Part shown: positions 12,498 through 22,000 of the stretch, in pieces
Numbering within the stretch: the stretch's first letter is position 1
How the letters are laid out: every line of letters starts with the position of its first letter
Source: Strigamia acuminata
Lineage: Eukaryota > Arthropoda > Chilopoda > Geophilomorpha > Linotaeniidae
Reading direction: 5' to 3'
Length of the DNA: 64,000 nt
Assembly (NCBI GenBank): GCA_949358305.1
Contig: OX442323.1
Location: 8,308,001-8,372,000, forward strand
Notes under the pieces: model-generated
Databases searched by the model: none
Seen by the model: only the letters and a program-made list of their open reading frames with translations
Told to the model about the DNA's origin: nothing
Position numbers and translations under genes: made by a program

Positions 12498-13047
12498 GTC
12501 TGGCGAAACACCTGCAATAACAACAGGAAAAAAACATTTAATAAAAATAAAAAAAGAGAAAAAAAAAAGACACGCTTCACCGATATACCTCTTCCTGCTA
12601 TACCCAACTCTACTTTACTTCCGCCAAAATTTCACTTTTCCAGTCCCAAAAATTCGAATTCCAACCCGAAAAATCCTCAAAAAATATCAAAAAAATTAAG
12701 AAAAACCGAGAAAAACCTAAAAATAAATTTAAAAAATTAAAAATAACCTAAAAAAAAATCAAATTTCTCGAAAAATCTGAAAACCTTGACCGAATTCGCA
12801 CGGGGATGTAAATTCGACGCACTCATCACGCCCTCGTTGTTCCCGTCTGAAACGAGCGAGGACAACGACTAAACTCTCTTTTGTCTCGCGGAAATCTCCG
12901 CGCAGAAGCCCGTGGCACCCCGAGGAAAATCTGCGATTGATTTCGCGCTATGTAGGCCGACGGTGCGATGACGTAACGGACGGATGCGATGCGAAATGCG
13001 AGTGCGGCAGGTGGCGAACGCAGATCCATGAAGCGGACGAGGCGTGG
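12498..13047. promoter_or_regulatory. Probable bidirectional promoter region
   Basis: About 550 bp separate two start codons that point away from each other (12497 minus and 13048 plus). The left part is AT-rich with A runs. The right part (12790-13047) turns CpG-rich and blends into the first exon of the plus-strand gene. No clear TATA box is seen. The promoter role is inferred from layout only. Confidence 0.45.
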
Positions 13048-14558
13048 ATGGACGAGGAGCCCGTGGCACGAGCTCTGCTGGTGGCCGGCGTCACCTGCTT
13101 GACCGTCGGACTCGTCACGCTGGCCCTGGGCATCGTGTTTGTGTTCGTCGACCTCCACGACGCCGAATTGCTCGTCGTTTGGGTCGTGGCGATCGCGAGT
13201 GGCGTCGGATCCATCGTTGCCGGCGCGCAGGTCTCGTCGTTCACATGTCACGGACGCAGCGCGCGACCGCTCGGCGTTTGCTGTTTGGTCGTGTTCGTCG
13301 GCTCGGTCGTGGTCGGAGTCGGACTGCACGTCGCGCTCAGCGTTTTGTCGTCGTTTCACGTGATGAAAGGTAGAGAATTAATTAGTTTTTTAATGGCGAA
13401 TAATAATAAAAATTGAGTTGTTGTTTTATGAGTCATTGGGAAAGGTGTTTTGAAATGTAAACTTGATTTTTAGATGCGATTAAGTGTTTGGAAATGGAAA
13501 TTAGAATGGAAAAGAAGCGGGTTAATAGATACGATTGTTCAGAAAGGAGGAAGAAAGTTTCTTCATTCTTTGTTGTCACGTGACGGAGTGGATTTCCTGT
13601 CGGTTGACGGCGGAATTTGCGGTTTTTTGAGTGATAATTTATTTAAATTGTATGGGTTGGTTTTTAATGTTGGGAAAATGTGTCGTTTAGGGAATGGAGG
13701 GAGGAGTTTGGTTGGTTTGGTTTTTTTTATTTTTATTTTTATTTTGGTTTGGATTTTTGGTGTGGTGGGGAGAGGAAGAAGAGTTTATTTAGTGTGACTC
13801 CGTTTCCGCGCGGTGATTCAGGAGCGTTATGGATAAATGGGTTTTTTCTTTAAAGGAATAAAATGGAGTTTTAATGAGTTGGATTCAGTCGTCCCTTGTG
13901 AAATTTAGGAGAAATGTTGTTGGGATTTTTTTAGATTGGGTTTAATTTTTAGAGGAAACAAAGGTCAATTTTATAGAGAAAAAAAGTTCAAGGTTTTGGA
14001 TGAAAAAAAGTTCAATTTTTTGGATGAAAAAAAGTTCAATTTTTTGGATGAAAAAAAGTTCAATTTTTTGGATAAAAAAAAGTTCAATTATTTTGGATAA
14101 AAAAGTTCAATTTTTTGGATAAAAAAGTTCAATTTTTTGGATAAAAAAAGTTCAATTTTTTGGATAAAAAAGTTCAATTTTTTGGATAAAAAAGTTCAAT
14201 TTTTATCCAAAAAAGTTCAATTTTTATCAAAAAAAAGTTCAATTTTTATCCAAAACAAGTTCAATTTTTATCCAAAAAAAGTTCAATTTTTATCCACTTT
14301 TACGACAATTAACTTTCTGTTTGTATTTCGTCCCAAGAAATCGAAAACCCGTTTGGCCCCAACACTTAAAAACAAACCACCAAACATTTACTTTCTCTAT
14401 CCATAGATGGCAGCCACAAAGAAATTTTCATCTTCTTCCTCGCTTCATCCACCATCCAGATGGCAGCACTCGTGATGGCCCCACTTCTACTCGCCTGCAA
14501 TTCCCACATAAAGGTACAAAACCCAAAAAATATAATTCTAATAATTCCAACAATTCCC

Positions 14559-14623
<65 letters not shown>

Positions 14624-15570
14624 TCCAGATACCAACTCTCCGTTCCAAAACCCCGCAAACCGCAAAGGACTCCTCCGACAACTACGGCTTCATCGGCGAC
14701 AGCGAAATGTGGTGCAGTTCGCGTCCCACCAAAAGCACCAACCTCTCCAGATGGCCGGGCATGGAGCACCTCGAATCAGTCACCGCCCGCTCATCCAACT
14801 CCTCCGTGACCAGCATCCACCCGGGACACTACATCGCCGGCGACCACCACCCCAAATTCATCGGACCTTCGAGCGAAGACGCCTACTCCACGTCCACCGC
14901 CCCATCCGACTCCACCGTGTTCGAAACCCCCAAACCCCTCCAAACTCCCACCCAAAACGGGACCCGCAAGGGGCCCCCGAACCCCAACGGCGTGGTGTAC
15001 GCACAAATCCACCCCCCGACCCCCAAAGTGACCCCCAAACTGCCCGTGCGCCCCCCGCGTCAGAGGGACGCTCTAAACAAATCGGAGAAAATCGCCGTGT
15101 CCACCGTGAGTCGCAGTTACAGCCCCCTGGGGAGCCCGGGGCCCAAACGGATCTTCCTGTACGACCCCGTGGAGATGGACATTTCGACTCCGCAGACGAA
15201 ACGAGCGAATTTTCGGAACGAACAGACGGGGAACGCGATTAATGCGGCGCTGAACGCGTACGAGGAGGCGTGGGTGCCGCGAAAAGGGATCTTTGGACAC
15301 AATCTTCACGGGATCAATGTGAATGGTCTTCAGGCGTTGAGGACTGCGAATAGTTTGAGGAGTAAGTCGAGGCCGAAGGATCCGCCGCCCGACGTGCCGA
15401 ATGGGGCCGGTCGGGGCTCTTCTTTTCCGTTTAGGAACGGAGATGTTGATCAGAGGTTTGTGGTGGGTGATTGGGAGGATCTCAATTCGCCGATTGAGGC
15501 GATTAAGGTGCAGGCGACCAGTACGCCGAAGCATTCGAGGAAAGTGACTTTTTTGGAGAGTGAATCGTGA
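13048..15570 (+). CDS. Unrecognised four-helix membrane protein with long proline-rich tail
   Basis: Three exons, 13048-13369, 14407-14513 and 14629-15570, join in phase to give 456 aa. Exon 1 starts MDEEPVARALLVAG and carries three hydrophobic segments (about residues 8-35, 40-64 and 73-100). Exon 2 supplies the fourth (IFIFFLASSTIQMAALVMAP). The rest is a hydrophilic, Pro/Ser/Thr-rich tail of about 320 residues, presumably cytosolic, with PPTPKVTPKLPVRPPRQ and RIFLYDPVEMD. Keeping transmembrane helix 4 on its own 107-bp exon between a 1-kb satellite-bearing intron and a trinucleotide-bearing intron supports the model, since only this frame links all parts. I do not recognise the family. Confidence 0.7.
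13968..14300. repeat. 21-24-bp minisatellite in intron 1 of the tetraspan gene
   Basis: Tandem copies of AAAAAAGTTCAATTTTTTGGA. The first copies end in GGATG, later ones in GGAT, and the last ones change to TTTTTATCC, so the right half is a partial inversion of the unit. Length varies from 21 to 24 bp, looser than the other arrays. Confidence 0.85.
14563..14624. repeat. (AAT)n microsatellite next to a splice acceptor
   Basis: About twenty uninterrupted AAT/ATA triplets fill the 115-bp intron 14514-14628 and end only a few bases before the acceptor at 14627-14628. The triplet gives spurious poly-Asn or poly-Ile/Leu open frames in all directions; none is a gene. Confidence 0.95.
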
Positions 15571-15664
15571 ATTGTGTTGCGGTACGGCGAAATCGAGGAT
15601 ATTTTTATGAACTAATTTTATTATTTAATGGTTTTTATCGAAAAATTTAAAAAAAAAGTTTTTT

Positions 15665-15975
15665 TTTCCAACAATTTCAATGGAAAAACATGATTTTATC
15701 AATAATTTCAATGGAAAATGATGATTTTATCAATAATTTCAATGGAAAATGATGATTTTATCAATAATTTCAATGGGAAAACATGATTTTACCAATAATT
15801 TCAATGGAAAATGATGATTTTATCAATAATTTCAATGGGAAAACATGATTTTGTCAACAATTTCTATTGAAAATTATGATTTTGTCACCAATTTCAAAGG
15901 AAAATGATGATTTTCTCAACAATTTCAATGGAAAACACGATTTTTACAGCAATTTCAATGAAGAAACACGATTTT
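15665..15975. repeat. 31-bp minisatellite downstream of the tetraspan gene
   Basis: Roughly ten copies of CAATAATTTCAATGGAAAAT plus GATGATTTTAT (31 bp). It begins about 95 bp after the stop codon at 15570, so it may lie in the 3' UTR or just beyond it. Confidence 0.9.
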
Positions 15976-16309
15976 TGCAACAAACAAGATTTTTCTCAAG
16001 ATTCCTCAAAAACTTCCTCACATTTTTGGTACCAGAAAAAAACCCAAATAAAAAAAAACTCAGATTATATTTATACAGTCCTGGGAATAGCTTTAAGTGA
16101 TCATTTCAAGGGCATTCACCGATCAATAAGAATCACCAGGCCTAACCATGTAAATAAAATTTAAAACGACAAAGAAATAAAAATTTATTCCGACCTAAAA
16201 CGGCTGGAATATAATTAAACTAAAGTGTAGCTGACGAAAAATTTTTTTTTCCGCAATATTAGTGTAATTTAACGTGCGCGTCATCTCGGGTGATGATTAT
16301 TCATTCGCG

Positions 16310-17255
16310 ATGGCGGCAACGGCAACGGCAACGTTCGCGCAGCAATTTATTCTGCTCGCAATCTTCAGGACATCCATCAAAGCTGATAATGTAGCTACAC
16401 ACACTCTAGATCAAGTAAACCAGATGGTGTGCGACAGACTTAAGTTATACACATCCATCATGCACAAAGGTGAGTTATTCCAGTGCCCCGCAATTTCAAA
16501 AAACCGTATAGCGGTATAATAGCGCGGAACTTGCAGTAATTTACTAAAGACCACACTAGGGAAACACGAATATGCGTCAACATACTCTTTTGGTAAACAG
16601 CGCCATCTGTTATCGATTTTCCGAAGATACAACGCAGCGTCTGCTGCCAGGGGAATTCTAAACTAACCTAACCTGACCTAACCTAACCTAACCGATCCTG
16701 TCTTTAACTTATCAATCGTTATTTTGTTTTCGAGGTTTGAACTCGCATCGCTTGTCGGTCGAAGGCAAACTCTTGCGTAATCCTCGATTGGTCAGCACTT
16801 TGTTCGGTTAAGAAGATTCTCCGTCTGATCCGACCATAAATCACCTCTTTCTGGCATGTGGTCAATTTGTGGCTCATGATTTACCGTCAGTTCCTAAGAA
16901 TTGAAATAAATCGTCAATGGCTCTTGAAAATATCAAAGTTAATTGTCCAACTTTCGAAATGTCACGTGCTTTAATCTCCGTGTTCAACCGAGAGAAAATG
17001 CCAATACACTCGCAGTTAAATTCCAGCGGCTTCGCTCGAATGAAACATACAAACAAAACATTATTTCCATCTTGTGCAGCCAGACTGCACGTGGCCAATA
17101 AATCACTCTTGCCAGATGGTGTAATGTGCAATCCAAACATCAAGTGTAAAAAGGAAAAAAGAAAATCTTCCTACACACGTTATTCGTGCGGGAACAAAAC
17201 CATAGAAAACCTCGCCTCAACATTTGCATTTTATTCCGTCAAGTCTCAGCCTTAA
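16310..17255 (+). CDS. Possible small secreted protein, two exons
   Basis: Exon 16310-16469 starts with ATG and encodes an N-terminus that looks like a signal peptide (MAATATATFAQQFILLAIFR, then TSIKA before DNVATH). It ends at a strong GTGAGT donor in phase 1. A pyrimidine-rich acceptor at 17078-17079 opens exon 17080-17255 in the matching phase, ending in TAA. The product is 111 aa with four cysteines, including MCNPNIKC. The second exon also lies inside a longer open frame beginning at an ATG at 16917, so a single-exon reading is the alternative. No family recognised; support is splice logic only. Confidence 0.3.
16662..16693. repeat. Short interstitial CCTAA (TTAGG) array
   Basis: Six or seven pentamers CTAAC, one with a G substitution, lie in the intron of the possible secreted-protein gene. 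TTAGG is the ancestral arthropod telomere unit. Just before it is the phrase CAGCGCCATCTGTTATCGAT, of a kind common in arthropod retroelement tails, so the array may have come with an inserted element. Confidence 0.7.
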
Positions 17256-17820
17256 GTCGCGGTGAAGTGACCGTTTCTTCCTCATGTTGGACACCAGCCC
17301 AGTTCCTTCATCCATGGTATCTGATACGTCAATTATACTCACATTTTTCTCTCTCAGAATAGGTTTTGGCGCTGAAAAAGACCGGCTTAGCCCGTCTCGT
17401 ATGTGACAATAATGATGGCGGTGTGGCAGCCATCCAACCGGCCGCTTTCTTTCCGGTGTGCTCTTAGGATACTAAGCTGCATACAAAAATAAAACTTGTA
17501 TTTTAACAATTTTAGTTTAAGTGTATTTTAAGTTTAAATTTTAAGCGTGAGAATTGAAACTATTTTATAAACCTTCGATCGTGTATTACTTATTTATGAC
17601 ATCATTGGTCACATCATTGGCGTTACCGGTTACTTCATCGGGACATCATTTTTGCTTTAAAATTGAAGTAAAACACAAAATATTTTAATTTTTGAATGCA
17701 GCTAGTGTTTTTCGCCGTCTTTAATGTTAAGCCAGTTTTTCGACTAGCTATTTGTCTTAATTTTCCACGGCCCATCACGTTTTTCTGCAAAGCGCGGATT
17801 TAGACGAATGGTCGGTCCAA

Positions 17821-18084
17821 ATGAGTGAAAATCAAACTGCATCGACATCGAAGAGAGATTTGCAAGAAGTTTCTTGCGGATCCACGACCAACCAATCGCA
17901 TTTTTATTTCACCCAACCGCAAACTGCTCGTCTAAGCCCGCAAGAGCTTAAATGCGATGTTAAAGTTGAACTCAATTCGCTCGTGTGTGTGTTCGCTTTC
18001 AACATCCATTCTGAACACTTTGATCCACAACTAAGCGTGCTTCATCCCAAATACAATAACAATTTCGCCACCTACATCGTCTAA
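17821..18084 (+). CDS. Unrecognised 87-codon open frame
   Basis: ATG-started open frame MSENQTASTSKRDLQ ending at TAA just before a candidate LTR. Base composition is more balanced than in the AT-rich spacers. No domain, signal peptide or membrane segment is visible. It may be an element-derived frame or chance. Confidence 0.15.
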   Translation: MSENQTASTSKRDLQEVSCGSTTNQSHFYFTQPQTARLSPQELKCDVKVELNSLVCVFAFNIHSEHFDPQLSVLHPKYNNNFATYIV

Positions 18085-18087
18085 ACG

Positions 18088-18262
18088 TGTACAGTAAAAT
18101 CTAAAATTTATAAACTTTTGATCGTTCGAACCAAACAAATGAGAGACCGACCGTTTGCGGCGAAAGCTTAGTGCAGACTGAATACGCTTTATTGCAAGGG
18201 AACTTATATACCAAGTGCGGCGAAAAGGGGGTTTGGGTCACAAGACAAGACAGGATATTACA
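18088..18262 (-). mobile_element. Possible solo LTR or retrotransposon 3' end
   Basis: Read on the minus strand, a purine tract GGGGCGGAAAT (18274-18263) is followed by TGTAATATCC, then TATATAAG (18210-18203), then AATAAA (18193-18188), and finally ACTGTACA, giving a TG...CA unit of 175 bp. This order of polypurine tract, TATA box, poly(A) signal and TG/CA ends is that of an LTR. No target duplication or second LTR is seen, so it is at best a remnant. Confidence 0.4.
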
Positions 18263-19074
18263 ATTTCCGCCCCTGAACACCTGTTCCTAATTTAGTAATT
18301 TCCCTCTTCTTCTGAAGACGGCAATTTCAATTATTTAATTTATTTTTATTTTTTGGAGTTGCGGTAATTCGACGTCCAACAAGTTTGCTCGCCAAATTTA
18401 ATAAGGAACACAACGTTGTGGAAATAAAGTGAAATGTATTTATAGTTCGGTGTAGATAAAACCATCAGTTTGATCGTCACGCGAAGAGTTGTAATCGGAC
18501 GAGTGGAATTTCCCTTGGTCATTCCCTATTGAAAATAATAAACGAGTCCCGGATCGTTATTCGACAGGAAGTTGCACACACCTGCCTTTCAACTCACCTA
18601 CGTTATCCGAAAAAATTTCCTACCTGTTGTTTACAACTTTTTCTTCCTCGCTCGCCGCCCCACCCCCGATTCTTATCTCGGATAACGCGAACAATACGCG
18701 AGTTTAAACGATTAAGTGTTTGATCTCCGATTTCCTCACTTTTTCCATTGTGTAAGTATATTTTCTCTTTAAATTGTCCAACAGCCATAGAAACACATTT
18801 ATCAAGTTCCCAAGTTCTCGGTATGTTTTTTTGTCGTTCCTACTCGCGTTGTTTTCATTTAATTAACCCTAAACTCGTTAATTGGCCGCGCGTTTCAATT
18901 ATGGCGCGTTTTAATTGATAAAGCAGGTAAAAGAAATCGATAAGATCATCCTAACCTTGATAGATAGACTGCGAAAAGGTCATCTTTCTTCGTTGTCGGT
19001 ATGGTAACTCGAGTGACGTGGAGAGCGCGTGCATCTTCGATTCCGGGAGCGTTTTTAAGGTGAGCAATTGCGAG
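18263..19074. other. Upstream region of the PPEF gene
   Basis: AT-rich sequence without a supported gene. It should contain the promoter and 5' UTR of the phosphatase gene; I see no decisive core-promoter motif. Confidence 0.4.
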
Positions 19075-22000
19075 ATGGGACACGGCGCTTCTTCGTCGAC
19101 GAAATCCATCGTGTGTCATCGGAAATCATCGTCGTCGTTAATATCTTCGCCGATTTCCATGGGAAAGTCTGAAAGACGTAAGAAAAACATTATTTTGTAT
19201 TTTTTTATTTTCTGTTTCTTCAAAAAAAGCAACCCCTTTCGCTTCACTGCAATACTGCACAACAAAAACACGAAAACAAATTTTTTTTTTTGCGTTTCTT
19301 TTCGTTATTGTTGAATTTAACGCTACGAAAATCGATTTTTGCGATTTTTTTCTTGTCTACTTAGCAAACACTATTAAAAGAAAATATTATTTCCTTTAAC
19401 TATTTTCTTCATTAGCGAAATTAATTTTCTGCATGTCGTAATTAATCCTGCCCCTTTTCCTACAAATATGCCTCCTTGGTAATGAGTAATTGCCATGGTT
19501 ACGAGATAATACAATCACCAGTTGGAGCATAAATTTAAAGAATGATAAAAAATTTAAAAAAATTGGATTTCTCGTTTCTACAGAAATTTTCCTGTAAATT
19601 TCTTTAGACAAAAAAGCGAGAAAAGAAAGAAATCGATGCGTAAAAAGAAAGTTATTTTAAGGGCCGGCCCCGTATGGATTTGAGCTAAAAATGTGCAATT
19701 TTTATTTATTTATTTTTCTATTTCCAGTTCTGAGAGCTGTCGTGCTCATTCAACACTGGTACAGACGCTACTTAGCCCGAATGGAAGTGCGCCGTCGTTG
19801 CACGTGGACCATTTTTCAATCCTTGGAGTACGCGGCCGAACAAGACCAACTAAAGGTGCGATGACCATTAAAATTTAAAAATAAAATAAATTTTTTTTCT
19901 CACCAAATTAAATTACTCGAATTTTATAACGCGCGAACGAATTATTCAATTATGTATTCGTGCAAGGCGAACCGTAGGGAATAAAGATATTGACAAAGTT
20001 GGGGAAAATCGATGGAAAATGTTGTCGAGAAGGCAAAAAATGGAGGAAAAGTGATGAAATTGACCCATTAAATCAATCATTCATGCATTTATCCATTAAA
20101 TTAAATTAAATTAATTAATTTTTATAGTTGTACGATTTTTTTATCTTGATGATTGACCACCTGCAGCAACTGAACGACGTGGCCCACAAATTTTCGTCGT
20201 TCATCACGCAGGAGCAAGAAAACGCGGAACCGGGTGAGTTGTTTACGCGCAGCATGTAGGCGGTTGTTTGGCTACAATTTTCACCTAATTTGGCAGCCAT
20301 TAAAGACTTGCAACTGCTGAAATCCACTAATCCTCTGAGCATTAAGGTGGAGAATTCCTATAAAGGTCCACATCTCAATTTCCCGCTGAGGAAAGTGGAT
20401 TTAGAAGCCATGATCGAGGCTTTTCGCAAGAAAAAGGTGCTGTGTAGTGAGTTTTTGGAGGAAATTTGCGGGATTGAATTAAGGGATTTAATTTTATGAC
20501 AGATTTTGCACGCTAAATACGCGTTGCAGTTGCTGCATGAGGCGAGGCTGCTGCTCAAAACTAAACCGAATATTAGTAAAGCGTCTACGTACCTGTCGCA
20601 TCAAATTACCATCTGTGGGGACTTGCATGGAAAGCTTGACGACCTTCTTGTTATCTTCCATAAAGTAGGTTCTGCAAACAAGTTTTTATACTTTGCGAAG
20701 TCGTGTTTGTGTGTAGTTTTATAATTAGGAAAAGCTATTGCCACCGAATTTTTCAAAATGATTACAGAAATCATTAAAATTCATCAAAATTCATCAAATA
20801 TTTCCAAAATATCGTTGAAATTCATCAAATATTACCGAAATATCATTGAAATTCATCAAATATTTCCGAAATATCATTGAAATTCATCAAATATTACCGA
20901 AATATCATTGAAATTCATCAAATATTACCGAAATATCATTGAAATTCATCAAATATTTCCGAAATATCATTGAAATTCATCAAATATTACCGAAATATCA
21001 TTGAAATTCATCAAATATTACCGAAATATTATTGAAATTCATCAAATATTTCCAAAATATCGTTGAAATTCATCAAAATTCATCCAATATTTCCAAAATA
21101 TCGTTGCAATTCATCAAAATTCATCCAATATTTCCAAAATATCGTTGAAATTCATCAAAATTCATCCAATATTTCCAAAATATCGTTGAAATTCATCAAA
21201 ATTCATCCAATATTTCCAAAATATCGTTGAAATTCATCAAAATTCATCCAATAGTTCCAAAATATCGTTGAAATTCATCAAAATTCATCCAATAGTTCCA
21301 AAATATCGTTGAAATTCATCAAAATTCATCAAATATTTCCAAAATATCGTTGAAATTCATCAAATATTACCGAAATATCATTGAAATTCATCAAATATTT
21401 CCAAAATATCGTTGAAATTCATCAAATATTTCCAAAATATCGTTGAAATTCATCAAATATTTCCAAAATATCGTTGAAATTCATCAAATATTTCCAAAAT
21501 ATCGTTGAATTTAATCAAATATTTCCAAAATATCGTTGAAATTCATCAAAAACTTCTTAAATTCTGTCAAAACCATCAAAATTTATAAAACGTCGAAATT
21601 TCTCATAAACCAAACAAAATCGACCAAAAACTCCCCAAAAATCCAACAAAATATAAAAATATTAAATAAAAAAAAAAAATTCAATCAACATTTTGTCCCT
21701 CAAATAATTTTTAACGTTCCCCCCGACGTCATTGTTTGCCCTCCCATAAACCCAACGCTCCTCAAACCCCTTCCACATGCACTATAAAATTCCATTCAAC
21801 GACCCAACAGATGAGCTTCAAATTGCTCCCAACAAAAAAAAAAATAAAAAAAAAAATAAAAAAAAAATAAAAAAAAACCTAATCCCCTTTCTTCCCCCTC
21901 AAAGAACGGACTTCCATGTGCAGAAAATCCGTATGTGTTCAACGGCGATTTCGTCGACCGAGGCAAAAACTCGAGCGAAGTATTATTCATCCTCCTGGCC

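Noticed and set aside
14321-15242. Plus-strand frames with poly-Asn or poly-Ile runs
   Set aside because: They cross the (AAT)n intron and run out of frame with the tetraspan tail exon.
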